Assembly: GCA_012932295.1 (NCBI GenBank)
Contig: JAAONU010000009.1
Span: forward strand, 11,821,535-11,885,534
Direction of reading: 5' to 3'
DNA length: 64,000 nt
DNA from: Cyclina sinensis
Lineage: Eukaryota > Mollusca > Bivalvia > Venerida > Veneridae
Part shown: piece after piece, positions 1-12,303 of the stretch
How the letters are laid out: every line of letters begins with the position of its first letter
Position numbering within the stretch: the stretch's first letter is position 1
Notes under the pieces: model-generated
Told to the model about the DNA's origin: nothing
The model's input: the letters and a program-made list of their open reading frames with translations, nothing else
The model's database searches: none
Position numbers and translations under genes: made by a program

Positions 1-644
1 GGCAAATACAGTTTTTTTTTGTCCTAGTATGAATTAAATCCATCCATTATTAAAATTATGGCAATTTAAGCAAAATTCAATAACTTGACCTTGATGGTCA
101 AGGTCATTTTAAAGTCAAGGTCAAACCTGAATATTCCAACATGTTGATTTTGTCATAAGTGTTGTTTTGTCAAATTATGAACCACATCCTTAAATAAATA
201 ACAAAGTTATGACAATTTAAACAAAATTCAATAACTTGACCCTTATAGTCAGGGTCATTTTAAGGTGAAGGTCAAACTTGAATAGTTCAACGTTTCAGTT
301 TTGTCATAAGTATTGTTTTGTCCAAGTATGAATCAAATCCGTAAATAAATGATAAAGTTATGATAATTTAAGCAAAATTCAATAATTTGACCTTGACAGT
401 CAAGATCATTTTAAGATCAATGTCATACTTAATTTATTCAACATGTTATGTTACAAAAAAGTTGTTTTGTCCAAGTATGAATCAAATCCAACTATAGATA
501 ACAAAGTTCTGACCAATTTTAGCAAAATTCAAGTTTGACATTGAAGGTGAAGGTCATTTAAGAGTGAAGGTCAAGTTCAGTCTGGTCTACTTGAAGGTCT
601 TGTCCAAAGGGTTGTTGTGTCCAAGAATGAAGACAATCCACAAA
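1..644 (+). repeat. Tandem repeat, about 150-bp units
   Basis: About four degenerate copies of a unit of about 150 bp. The landmark GTTGTTTTGTCCAAGTATGA or a close variant recurs near 161, 312, 461 and 611. Each unit also carries a TTGACCTTGA/GTCAAGGTCA motif on both strands. The same unit family reappears at 52679-53169. The left end is cut by the window. No reading frame is supported. Confidence 0.75.
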
Positions 645-2617
645 TCAAGAGGGCCATGATGCCCCTGGATTGCTCACCTGAGTACTTTGGTTTTAGGTTT
701 GCTGTTAAGCAGTATTTCATTTTTTAACTGAAAATATGTAAGTGCCTACAAACCAAATATGTAAAATATCAGTGAATAAATAAAGGCTCTATGACAGAAA
801 GTAGAAATATCTATTATAAGCTATCGTGACCTTGACCTTGACCCAGTGACCTCAAACCCTACCCATGGGTAGACGTCCATGCAATGAACCTATATATTGA
901 ATATCAAAGATATTGGTCTATAAATGAAGGCTTTATGAGGTACAGTAGATAAATCTATTTTTATCCTCCATGACCTTTGACCTAATCTAATAATTTGAAA
1001 AAGCTTGATAAAGCTTGCTTCATGCCAAAATTTTAAAATTCTAGGCCTTGTGGTTTCAGACAAGAAGATTTTTAAAGATTTCCTTTTTTACATATTAAGG
1101 GCCCCCAAGGCGGGGCAAATTTTGACCCCAGGGCCAACATTTAATCAATACTGGTAAAGGTTCTTACACAATACTCAACACCAAATATCTAAGTTCTAGA
1201 CCTATTTGTTTTCGAGAAAATTATTTTTCATGTTTTTCCTATATAAATCTATATAAACCAAGAGAACCCTGGGGCGTGGCCAATTTTGACCCAGGGATCA
1301 TAATTTGAACAAACATGGTAGACATCCACTAGACAATGCTACATACCAAATATCTAAGCTGTAGGCATTGAGGTTTCCAGTAAGAAGATTTTTAAAGATT
1401 GCCTTTTTTACATATTAAGGGCCCCCGGGGTGGGGCCAATTTTGACCCCAGGGCCAACATATAAACAATACTGGTAAAGGTTTTCTACACAATACTCCAC
1501 ACCAAATATCTAAGGTCTAGTCCTTTTAGTTTCTGAGAAAAATGATTTTTCATGTTTTTCCTATATAACTATATGTAAACCAAGAGAACCCTGGGGCGTG
1601 GCCAATTTTGATCCAGGGGACATAATTTGAACAAACTTGATAGACATCCACTAGACAATGCTGCATACCAAATATCTAAGCTGTAGGCATTGTGGTTTCA
1701 GAGAAGAAGATTTTTTAAAGATTGCCTTTTTTAAATATTAAGGGCCCCCAGGGTGGGGCCAATTTTGACCCCGGGGCCAACATATAAACAATACTGGTAA
1801 AGGTTCTCAACACAATACTCCACACCAAATATCTAAGGTCTGGTCTTATTAGTTTCAGAGAAAAATGATTTTTCATGTTTTTCCTATATAACTATATGTA
1901 AATCAATAGAACCCTGGGGCGTGGCCAATTTTGACCCAGGGGACATAATTTGAACAAACTTGATAGAGGTCCACTAGACAATGCTGCACACCAAATATCT
2001 AAACTCTACGCCTTGCGGTTTCTGACAATAAGATTTTTAAAAGTTTTTCCTATATAACTCTTTATAAAACATTTGACCCCTAGGGGGAGCCATTTTTGAC
2101 CCAGGAGCCATGATTTGAACAAACTTGGTAGAGGTCCACTGGACAAGGCTGCACACCAAATATCTAAACTCTAGGCCTTGTAGTTTCTGACAAGAAGATT
2201 CTTTAAAGTTTTTCCTATATAATTCTATGTAAAACTAGTGACCCCTGGGGCAGGGCCATTTTTGACCCAGGGGTCATGATTTGAACAAACTTGGTAAAGG
2301 TCCACCTGATGATGCTTCATACCAAATATCTAAGCTCCAGGCCTTGAAGTTCTGGAGAAGAAGATTTTTAAAGTTCCAACTTTGAAAATCTATTTTTAGC
2401 TCCTGTGGCCTAGAAATGCAATGGACCTAACCCATTTGAACAATTTTGGTAAAGCTTCATGCAAGTAACATTCCTGCCAAGTTTCAGCAAGATTGGCCCA
2501 GCAGTTCAGGAGAAGAAGTTGTTTGAAGAAAAAGTTGACGACGCACGCACGGACGGACGACGGACATCAGGCGATCACAAAAGCTCACCTTGAGCACTTT
2601 GTGCTCAGGTGAGCTAA
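645..2617 (+). mobile_element. Helitron-like non-autonomous element, complete (family 1)
   Basis: The element opens (T)CAAGAGGGCC and closes GTGAGCTAA. The subterminal GCTCACCTGAG (672-682) is an exact inverted complement of CTCAGGTGAGC (2604-2614) in the 3' hairpin, whose arms are GCTCACC-TGAGCAC and GTGCTCAGGTGAGC. The body holds alternating units of about 150-160 bp with landmarks such as ACCAAATATCTAAG and GGGGCGTGGCCAATTTTGAC. A CACGGACGGACGACGG microsatellite precedes the 3' hairpin. Flanking bases are consistent with insertion between A and T without a target duplication. Near copies lie at 19111-21005 and 59974-61233. No protein is encoded. The Helitron/Helentron assignment is inferred from structure only. 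Confidence 0.75.
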
Positions 2618-2902
2618 TAAAAAACTGTATGATATGTCATAACAGACAGTAATATAACACCAGAGATTTGTAGAACTCCATGCAAGAAACATCCACACAA
2701 ATGTGGCAGAAACATGTTGTGAAGCAAACTGCTGACAAAATGGTACACACAGGGCCATTAATCAAGGTCTGCCACAAGCACACCATGCTCAGGTGAGCTG
2801 ATCATTCTAAATCTGAAGATGAAGCAGGGATATTGCTTTACACAAAAACAAAGCTTTTACATTGCTGAAAATATAACCAAAATATAAAAAATCAATACAT
2901 AC
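2618..2902. other. Short AT-rich stretch with a degraded repeat tail
   Basis: No coding signal. Around 2760-2800 there is a decayed version of the family 1 3' end (ACACCATGCTCAGGTGAGCT). The rest is unique AT-rich sequence that runs into the exon candidate at 2903. Confidence 0.5.
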
Positions 2903-2994
2903 TTCCTTCCTCTAGCACCAACAGCTATTTGGGCATTGTAGACTCTTCGGAATACTTTTCCAATGCTAGGTTTATGTTTCACATTATTTTCCAT
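2903..2994 (-). CDS. Candidate coding exon, unidentified (first exon of a neighbouring gene, or a late INVS exon)
   Basis: On the minus strand an ATG at 2994 in a good initiation context (AAGTATGG) opens 30 codons that end with AA just before a strong donor, GTATGT. The peptide includes KPSIGKVFRRVYNAQIAVGA and is basic. An in-frame TAA lies seven codons upstream, so translation cannot enter from far upstream. Two readings fit. The exon may be the first coding exon of another gene continuing past the left edge. Alternatively it may be an INVS exon: an acceptor TTTCAAG just before the ATG would complete the split Lys/Asn codon left by the exon ending at 13250. The pyrimidine tract there is weak. 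I do not recognise the protein. Confidence 0.35.
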
Positions 2995-5221
2995 ACTTGA
3001 AACTGATTTATATTACTGACAATTTAGTCGAAAAATCTCAAAGAAAGTGTTTCATGCTATGTCCATATCAAGACTTTTAAGTTGTGACTGGTGTACTACT
3101 GCTCAGGTGTGAGTCAACAGAAATATACATTCACCTGAAAATTGATACTGAGATTGCAAACACTGCAAGTCTTGTCACACTCTGGTATGCAGTTACTATT
3201 TTGTAGTAAATTTTCAACATACATTTTGTATCAATTATCAAATATGCCAATAGCCCTACAATATCCAATACATACAATCATTTTCTTACTGATTTTTTTT
3301 TTAATTTAAAAATCACTCTACAACATATTTTACTTTTAAAGCAAGTCTTCTTATTTGATTATTTTTTCTTTTGTTTGAATAACATTATCTTCACTGTATT
3401 GCTTTTTGAATAAATTAGTATGTCACTTAAAGCTTGAATTAAATCCTCCACTATACTTGAGTATGATAATATTTTTAAAGTTTTTCAGTCCATGATAATG
3501 AACTATTTTAATCCCCCTTGACATAAACTAGTGAAATCCAAAACTGTAACTGACAATGAAATTGGCAACTCAAAACTTAAAAGAACAAACAAGATCACTG
3601 CAGTAAAAGCAAACTCAGAATAAACTAAATAAAAATGATAAAGAAATAAATTTAAATTAAAGTATTTGTGATATTTTGAACTCAAAATAATTCAGTTATT
3701 TCTCACAGAAACATTTTAATATGTTGTTTTTGTTACCATTTACATTTTTGTTTGTAGACAAAATACGACGTCACAGCATAACAATGACTACAATAATGCA
3801 GGCATAATCTTACAAAATTCTATTGTAATATCGGTGTTATAAACATTACTACAGGTATTACTTTCTTATGAGCCTATTGTACAAGTTTTCATTCTTTCAA
3901 CTGACAATGCCTAATCTTTATTAATCAGCGTAAAATATAATAAAAGTATGGTATAAACCTTCAAACAATTTAATTTGAAGAAGATTGGACGTATGATATA
4001 AGAAAGTAGTTGAATGTAATCTTTCAGAAGAGATGTTCGTCTAGTATAATCCTTTCATTGAGATAAAATGTGTTTATTAAACAACAGAAACTTCAATAGG
4101 ACATAATTACTTTTCTATTTTCTATGGTTTATTTCTCATAAGGTCATCATACAATCAAACTAATAATGAGAAACTACAGACATATACACATACCCACACC
4201 AAACTTACAGGAATATCTGATAGTAACAATGGGAGCAAAATTCTGACGAAATAGTTTTTATTAAGGACTTGTAAATCATGTGCCATAAATAACTCTATAT
4301 TCAGTCTGAGAGAGTTGTAATTGTCTGCAAGCTAGACAGTTCATTGTGACTCAATTCTTCAAACTTTTTGAATAGCTGTATTGTTCTGCTTATTCATTTT
4401 CAAGTGTTTCAAGGCTTTATTGATATGTTAATAAATGAAGTCACTTCTGAATGTGCAATTAAATCAATCCAACAAATATAACGGTTTCATCAGAACTTTG
4501 AACAGTCACGAATGAACAAGGACATATATCATACATGACCTTATGTTCTGAGTGGCAGTAATTAATGTATGAAACCTAGAAGGTTTTTATATTCTAAGTG
4601 GTAAAGCACTAAAATCTTAGTGTGGCATTAGGGTTTAATCACATTTTTCTCTGCTGACTGATATTACACATGGTCTTTCAGATCAAACATGTTAAAGTTA
4701 TAGAACCAATTTGTTTCTGAAGCTTGCACTTCACCTTATATTTAGTTCCTGCTTGAATGGGCACCTATAATCAAGAATGACACATCTCAATAAGGCTTGA
4801 AGTTCTGCTAATATGGAAGACAACCCTTCTACAGTCATTAATAAAAAGAATTAAAATGTATTCTTATATAAAGTTAAGGTACATTCTTAATTGTTTTTCT
4901 TTCTCTTTTCCTTTCATCTGATTGGAAATTCATACCTCAATACCATTAAAACAAAGAAAAGGTATAAAGGTAGAAACCTGATCACTTAGCTCTTGAAAGC
5001 ATTAGATTGTAAAATGTTAGCATTGTACTGAAGTGATATTTCCTTGTAGTTAATAACCACATTTCTTAAAGAGCCAATTCAAGTGTTTTCTAAAAATAAA
5101 CCATTTTAAACATGACTTAGCTTTCACTTAGACATAAAAATGTAAACTGATCTACTCTAACAGATATACATCATGATAAAATCAAATATTGTCAATTTAA
5201 GTTTTAATGTAAATGCCTATT

Positions 5222-5405
5222 AAGAAATCAGCAGGGCTGAGGTATGTAACTTAACAGCTATCAGTACTAGTAATATCACTGGGGGCATTTCACCATCAGT
5301 ACTAATAGGGCTAGTACTACACACATCATGGAGACAGTTAGGTTACCTGTCAGTACTAAGAAGGACCAGTACTTGTCATATCATGGGGGCAGTTTATCTA
5401 AGTCC
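5222..5405 (+). repeat. Degenerate minisatellite around CAGTACTA
   Basis: The motif (T)CAGTACTA recurs at irregular spacing. It is accompanied by TATCACTGGGGGCA, CATCATGGAGACAG and CATATCATGGGGGCAG variants, giving about three diverged copies. Period and boundaries are approximate. Confidence 0.45.
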
Positions 5406-5667
5406 TATCCCATGGTTTTCTAACTGAAAAAAGTATATTTGTAAATGATTTTTTGCTGACATCTAAATCGGTTGAACTGCTTAACAAAGGTCTTGTGATA
5501 TTCTCCAGTGGATAAATGCTTTTTATTTTATCAAAATTTCAGGAAAAACTGCTTTTAAAAAGTACATGTATCTATCTTTAAGAAATCTGATTAAAAGGGA
5601 ACAATTATATATGTGTCATAATAATTTTGTTTTCAATTACATATTATTGTAAGATCAATATCATGGA

Positions 5668-5790
5668 ATCTGGACAATTGCCCCCCAGGACACTTGCCCC
5701 CTCAGTCTTTAAATGTATCATTGGACATTTGCCCCCCTGGTGAAATATCATCTTGGACATTTGCGCCCCCAGAAGAATTATCTCCTTGGA
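5668..5790 (+). repeat. Array of GGACA-TTGCCCCC motifs
   Basis: GGACAATTGCCCCCC, GGACACTTGCCCCC, GGACATTTGCCCCCC and GGACATTTGCGCCCCC occur within about 120 bp. The open frames that cross it are by-products of the repeat. Confidence 0.6.
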
Positions 5791-7336
5791 TTATCTTCTC
5801 AGATTCCAATATCTTACAAACGTGTGCCTTGCAGCTATTTTCTTTCTGCATACACAAACTCACATGTTGTACATATCAATACTTTTGAAAAACAGATTTC
5901 CGAGATGCAAGAAATAAAGAACAGAAAAAAGGTCTGTACAGCAACAGATGCTAAATTTCATTAGGTCTTGAATATCTTGATGGTAAGGAAGAATATATAT
6001 TCTTTATTTTTATGTGACCATGTTTAATAGCCTTCAGGCATTTTCTCAAGAGCAAAGTTCATTATTAAAGTGTTTTACTGTAACAGATCAAGCAAAAACC
6101 AACAATGACAATTCACAGTGACTTATCAAAACCAAGACAGTATTTCACCTCCATATTACATAACCACATTCCTTCACAGAACACCGCAAAAGGCAACAGA
6201 CAATTTGATAATTAAAGAAGCTGCTAAATAATGCACTTTTTTTGTCAAGTATTCTTTGAAACTGTTTCAAAGAATAAAACAAGTTTTAGTTAAAACAGAG
6301 TGAACATGCAGTTGAAGAGCGAAATGCTTCATTTTGTCTATTTTGTAAGCTTGCAGAGTTGTTCAAATTATTTAAATCATAGTTTCAACTGAACAGTGCT
6401 TTCAATATTGTGTTTTACACAACTCACAGTTCCATTTAGAATAGTCCATATTTTTTTTCACAGTCTTTCATGTGTTAAATAATTCAAGTTAATAATATGT
6501 TCAAGTCAGGAATTAAACATACAAAATAGTAATAATAATACAACAAAATGGTTTATTCTGCAACAAAATCCAAGCGATATAAGGCTGTCTGTCACTTTGA
6601 AATGTGCTAATGTTATACAAAGTTATACGGAACTTAAGCATCAGAGCGAGGTTTAGCAGCCCTTTAATGGTGGATGGTCATGTGACCTTTATAATGGCGG
6701 CTGTCAATTTATCGATTATGGAACGGTCTATACAGAAGTAATCAAAGACATTAATTTACAGAGGTAATTAATCTGATGCTTATGACCTTGTGACAAATAC
6801 TTCAGACAGATCTTCAAACATCATGGCAGGGTGTTAAAAGTTTAAAATAAGCAGAACCCTTACAGATCTTAAGGCTTTATCAGTCCTATAACTTACATAC
6901 ATACCCACGATTTGGCATTCTTATATTCCTCCTTGCTTTAAATATGGTACAAATAATTCCAAGATACTGAGTTGTCAAATCAGTTGTTAGAATGATACTA
7001 TCTAAAAATTGCAATGTTACAAACAGAAATATAGCACTGTACATACTTTTTATATTACTTATTTTCTTTTGCTTGAATTAATTAACAGCATAAATTTTCA
7101 AGTCATTTGAAGTTTTCGTTAATCTTTTTAATACATGTTTAAGCTAAATCACACACACTAATCCTGTGTTATAAGGTTTATGTTTTCTTTGATTGTCCTG
7201 CATTCAAAGAGGATTATTAGACAAAATCTACAACACAAACTGTTACGTTTTACCAAGAGGTTTTTTGGATAAACAAACTAAGTGTCGTGATTTTCCTTTC
7301 ACCTTGGTTGATTCTACAGATAACTTTTTCAAGATA

Positions 7337-8095
7337 TGAGGGCCATGATGGCCCTAACTTGCTTACTTAAATAGAACTGTTCAAAACAACAAGTGTAATG
7401 TGTTTATTACTTAAATAAAAGAAAGAACTAGTTAAAACTAAATGCCAGATATCAAAGCTTTAGGTTATCTTGTTCATATAAGAAAATCAAAATGTTTCTG
7501 ATTGGGCAAATCTTCATGCCAAATTTCAGAATTTCGTACCATGTGCTTTCAAAAGAGAACAGTTATAAATAGTTTCCTATATTTTTCTATTTAAAAATCC
7601 CAAGGGTAGAACCAATAATGACTCAGGGACATACTCTGAAAAGTCTTGGTAGTGGAATTGGCACGTAATTTGAAAGGTCTTGGTAGATGGACCACAAGAC
7701 AATGATACTTACCAAATTTCAGAAGTCTTAACCGTAAAGTTCCTGCCAAAAAGAGTTTTGAAGGGTTTGTCTATATAAATGTAAAGTATAATTATGACCC
7801 CTAGGAGAAGCCAGAAATGACCCCAGAGTTAAGGTTTGAACAATCTTGATAAGAGGTGCACTACACAATGCATGCAAACTATTTTATCTTTGGCCCATGT
7901 GGTTTTATATAAGAAAATTTTCTAAGATATTCCAATATATTTCTATGAAAAACATGTGACCACTAAGGTGGAAGCAAAAGTGTAATCTGAAAAATCTTGG
8001 AAAAATGATTGGAAACTAAAGTGTCTACCGACTGACCGACAGACTGATATTTGCACAACTTTATGCCCCCTCATCTTCGATGGGAGGCATAATGA
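7337..8095 (+). mobile_element. Degraded Helitron-like element
   Basis: It begins with a decayed 5' hairpin (GAGGGCCATGATGGCCCT) and ends with an ACTGACCGACAGACTGA microsatellite and a hairpin TATGCCCCCTCATC...GATGGGAGGCATAA. The body contains diverged units with ACCAAATTTCAGAA landmarks. The 5' hairpin resembles family 1, while the 3' end resembles the GCATAA-ending families, so it may be chimeric or simply decayed. Confidence 0.55.
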
Positions 8096-8159
8096 ACAAA
8101 ATCACTGAACAACACCATGAATGTCAACAACAACACTCTTTTTCCCAGAATAACACCGT

Positions 8160-8640
8160 TTGAGAAGATAACTAGTTCATGCACAAGATAACACTGCAGT
8201 TTGACGAGATGTCTTGTGATTTGGACTTCATAAGATGTTCTACAAACAAGATTGAACATCTTTCTGATATAATAACACCAATGTTTGACAAGATAGCATG
8301 GTACTTGCACAAGATGGCATGACAGTTTGACAAGATAACTAGTTCATGCACAATGTTCTACAAACAAGATTGAACATCTTTCTGATATAATAACACCAAT
8401 GTTTGACAAGATAGCATGGTACTTGCACAAGATGGCATGACAGTTTGACAAGATAACTAGTTCATGCACAAGATAACACTGCAGTTTGACGAGATGTCTT
8501 GTGATTTGGACTTCATAAGATGTTCTACAAACAAGATTGAACATCTTTCTGATATAATAACACCAATGTTTGACAAGATAGCATGGTACTTGCACAAGAT
8601 GGCATGACAGTTTGACAAGATAACACTGTATTTGCACAAG
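8160..8640 (+). repeat. Tandem triplication with internal deletion
   Basis: A block of about 168 bp starting ACTAGTTCATGCACAA occurs near 8171, 8338 and 8457. The middle copy lacks the stretch between CATGCACAA and TGTTCTACAAACAAGATTGA. Inside each block a motif of about 20 bp, (TTTGA/TTGCA)CAAGAT(A/G)-CA, is itself reiterated. The antisense open frames across this region are repeat artefacts. Confidence 0.75.
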
Positions 8641-9539
8641 ATAACATGTCTTATAAGAACACCAATAAGACAAGATATAAAGAAATGTGACAACATCAGA
8701 CGCTTGTGGACATTCCATATTGACCATGTGGTTTGTATATTAGGAAGAGATGTTGTTGAAACCAGAAGCTGACAACTGACAATGAACTTGTTCACAATAA
8801 TGATGCTATTTTGGGAATGAGCATTCTTGTGTAAACTGTAAACTTTAAACTTCTTGTTACTCATTTAATGTGAAAACCATTTTAAAAATCTTTATTTTCC
8901 ATCATGTTAATAAGCAACATTGAGCAACAGGAACTGAGTATATATATTCAAACACAGCTTCCTGGATGTGGGTTATTTATATGGAATAATTCTAGAAACA
9001 CTCAAAACACCATAAGAGTAAATGACAAAGATTATTTGCTTTACCTGCCTATACTCGTAATAGGTAAACTTGCATTTCTGGGAAATAAAAAGTTGAAAGT
9101 TGAAAAAAGAAATTAAAACTTTGAACTACTAAACCATGAACAGTTAATATAAACTCTGTTGTCCAGTAAGTAAGTATCAACAGAAAATATCAAAGTAAGT
9201 CAAATGTGAGATAACAGAAAGGAACAGTGCTACCATTTAAGGAGAGTGCAAAAAAACACAGCTATACCTACTTGTGATGTTCTACTGAGTAAACTGTCAA
9301 TATAAAATAAGAAAATGAAATTCAAGATCATGCTAGTCTATGTTACAATATGAAACCTAATTCAAGCCAGATTAACTTAACAACTACAGATTGGTTTTTG
9401 AGAAAAACATATATCTTTCCTCACATGTCATTTACCATGAAGAATATAAAAGTCATTCAACAGTAACACATTGGCAGTATGTATAACTGTTATACATTGT
9501 GTATTTGGTCACAATAACTGCCATGAAGGTTCCTAAAAA
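8641..9539. other. Unique AT-rich sequence, no gene seen
   Basis: No exon, RNA or repeat structure that I can support. A 70-codon open frame at 8904-9116 (+) has no recognisable domain and lacks coding-like composition. Confidence 0.4.
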
Positions 9540-9740
9540 TCAATTAAGTGCAATTTGTAAAGTTGCAATCCACATATAACCGGTGACACGCGTGCGTTAT
9601 TTATCCGATCACTTCTCACTTGAATTACCTATTAGAGACAATAAACATCATATTAAAAGTGTGATTTGAAAGTTGCAATCAACAAATAATCGTTGACACG
9701 CATAATTAATCTGATCAATTCTCGCTTTAAGTTGCCAGAA
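9540..9740 (+). repeat. Diverged tandem duplication of about 110 bp
   Basis: Two copies are defined by AAGTTGCAATCCACATATAA / AAGTTGCAATCAACAAATAA, then GGTGACACGC / GTTGACACGC, then TCCGATCACTTCTC / TCTGATCAATTCTC. No coding content. Confidence 0.5.
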
Positions 9741-10660
9741 CTAACCTGTTATCAATAAATTTTCACACTTCAACTTATCGAGTGGTAAAATGCATAGGAA
9801 AATGTATGATGGGACCGAAAAACACGATCGACATAGCTGAAGATCTTATGTGTTGAATTCGGTTTAAAAGGAGTGAAATAATATAAATAAAGTAGGTTTA
9901 TTGACGGGACCTGAAAATTAATTCGACTTAGCTGGATGGTTCCGAATAGGGGTAGTCATTTTATCAAGTGAAAAAATCCTCAAATTAAGTAGAAAAGGAC
10001 TCCTTTATCCACCATTTTGGAAGTCAGGTCACAACAACCTCGCTTAAAGGAAGTTGGGCTCCCTTTTACATTCGCTCCCCTGCTTCTAGAGCTTACTTTT
10101 GGCATAAAAGAAAAATTAGCTGACAACAATACCCTGAATTACTTTTCTGTCACACTAAGTCTCCAAATTCAGTTTTGGTTAGGTTCCTAGAAATTTAGTT
10201 TTCATCAATAAAATGTGAATAAGCAGCTTCATTCCATGGAACTTAATTTGAACATCCCTGATGGATGTCAACCAATCAATACCATATACAAACTAACTAA
10301 ACTCTCTGACATATAGTTTCAGTCAGTAAGGTTTTCAAAGTTTTCCATGCATAAGCCCCCCTGGGCAGGGCCAATAATAACACCAGGGACATAATCTGTA
10401 CAATTTTTTCAGAGGTAAGCTATACAATGCTACATACTACATAAAGCTCTATGCCTGATGGATTAAGACAAGAGGATCGTGAAAGTTTTTTTCCTTTTGG
10501 TTGCCATAGCAACCAGAATTCTGCATAAAATTCAATTCTTGAAACAACTTTGGTAGAGGTTTATGGAAGGAACACCCCTGCCATGATTCATTCACTTTGG
10601 CCACATGGTTTTGCATACATGTGAACTTTTCCCAGTGCCAAGTAGGGAGATCTGACTCAA
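9741..10660. other. Unique sequence followed by a decayed element body
   Basis: 9741-10230 is unique; a short patch repeats GGGACC(G/T)GAAAA...TCGAC-TAGCTG twice. From about 10230 the sequence is a decayed family 1-like body (CCCCTGGGCAGGGCCAATAA, ACTTTGGTAGAGGTT, GTTGCCATAGCAACCAG) without preserved ends. No exon was found. Confidence 0.45.
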
Positions 10661-11712
10661 CAAGAAATGTTTGTAAAACATACATGCCCCCCAGCAGCAC
10701 CTAAATGCTTGTGGTTGGGCCAAAGCGTTCTCTAGTTATTGATCAGAAACTGTATTTAGGATCAAGGTCCCAGTGGCCTTGACCTTTGACCTAATGACCT
10801 CAAAATCAATAGGGGTCATCTACTGGTGATGACCAACCAGCATACCAAGTTTGGTGAAGCTAGGTCAAAGCGTTCTCTAGTTATTGATCGGAAACCGTTT
10901 TTAGGATGAAAGTCTCTGTGAGCTTGACCTTTGACCAAATGACCTCAAAATCAATAGGGGGTCATCTACTGGTGATGACCAACCAGCATACCAAGTTTGG
11001 TGAACCTAGGTCAAAGCGTTCTCTAGTTATTGATCGGAAACCGTTTTTAGGATGAAAGTCTCTGTGATCTTGACCTTTGACCTAATAACCTCAAAGTCAT
11101 CTACTGGTGATGACCAACCAGCATACCAAGTTTGGTGAACCTAGGTCAAAGCATTCTCTAGTTATTGATCGGAAACTGTTTTTAGGATCAAGGTCCCAGT
11201 GGCCTTGACCTTTGACCTAATGACCTCAAAGTCATCTACTGGTGATGACCAACCAGCATATCAAGTTTGGTGAAGCTAGGTCAAATCGTTCTCTAGTTAC
11301 TGATTCGAAACCGTTGTTAGGATGAAAGTCTGTGATCTTGACCTTTGACCTAATGACCTCAAAGTCAATAGGGGTCATCTACTGGTGATGACCAACCAGC
11401 ATACCAAGTTTGGTGAACCTAGGTCAAAGCGTTCTCTAGTAATTGATCGGAAACCGTTTTAAGGATGAAGGTCCCTGTGAGCTTGACCTTTGACCTAATG
11501 ACCTCAAAACAATAGGGGTCATCTACTGGTGATGACAACCAGCATACCAAGTTTGGCGAACCTAGGTCAAAGCGTTCTCTAGTTATTGATCGGAAACCGT
11601 TTTTAGGATGAAGGTCCCTGTCAGCTTGAACTTTGACCTAATGACCTCAAAATTAATAGGGGTCATCTACTGGTGATGACCAACCAGCATAAGAAATTTG
11701 GTGAACCTAGTC
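10661..11712 (+). mobile_element. Helitron-like element body with about 145-bp tandem units (family 4)
   Basis: The 5' end is CAAGAAATGTTTGTAAAACA with its hairpin, followed by CATGCCCCCC. Seven units follow. Each contains a DR1-like TGACCTTTGACCTAATGACC, GGGGTCATCTACTGGTGATG and CAAAGCGTTCTCTAGTTATT. Two units lack the AATCAATAGGGGTC segment, giving about 135 instead of 145 bp. The usual microsatellite and 3' hairpin are missing: the array stops in unique sequence at about 11712. A complete relative is at 49716-51247. Confidence 0.75.
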
Positions 11713-12295
11713 AAGTGGGAGATTTACCGACACAACATTATTTCAGGCATGGTCCAAGTACAGATGCTAAAGATGTATCGATACCAGAAAAAGAACTGTT
11801 ATCGGTTTAATATATATCGACAATAAACAGTAAACGTTCATTATTTACACTCAATACTCACTCTACCTTTATCAGTTAACAGTCAAATATGTCTTATTTA
11901 CACTTAAGTTAAACATTGGTACCTTTTATCTTTACTCTTCACACTGTCCCTTTAAGTTCCACTACACAGTTCCTTGGTCACATAGAAGTCATAACAGTTG
12001 GCAACAGAATTTCATGCACAACAATACATTCAGAGTCCTATTTGACAGACTATGGTTGGTTTGACTTTTATTAAAGTTTTGATATAAACCATAGAGTACC
12101 ACCTTTGAGGTCTGCATTGCTTTATGGCAGTGGAAGTACAGTAATTACCACTACCAGTTTCTAATCTCCTTTGTGTCTTTGATGTGTGTCTTATCTGCGT
12201 GCCAATTAACAACTTCATAATTGCAAGCGCTTGAAGTGTCAAACTGACAATATACAACCAATAAAACTTTCCAATACTAAGGTGAAGGTATAATT
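11713..12295. other. Unique intervening sequence
   Basis: No exon or repeat recognised. It contains the 8-bp target site copy that flanks the SINE at its right edge. Confidence 0.4.
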
Positions 12296-12303
12296 AGACT
12301 GGG
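12296..12303 (+). repeat. Target-site duplication, left copy (SINE)
   Basis: AGACTGGG here is repeated exactly at 12594-12601, bracketing the SINE. Confidence 0.7.

Larger units (their letters stand above)
2995..7336. other. About 4.3 kb of unique AT-rich non-coding sequence
   Basis: Mostly unique sequence with no convincing exon on either strand. The short open frames here have biased, low-complexity composition and no splice context. Local features are a diverged repeat near 5220-5405, the GGACA-TTGCCCCC motif array at 5668-5790 and a GC-richer patch around 6640-6735. The stretch is 3' of the INVS exons, and could be intron or intergenic depending on how the 2903-2994 exon is assigned. Confidence 0.5.

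Noticed and set aside
8344..8864. Minus-strand frames of 127 and 135 residues
   Set aside because: They span the tandem triplication, with peptide repeats such as QVPCYLVKHW that only reflect the DNA repeat. No domain.
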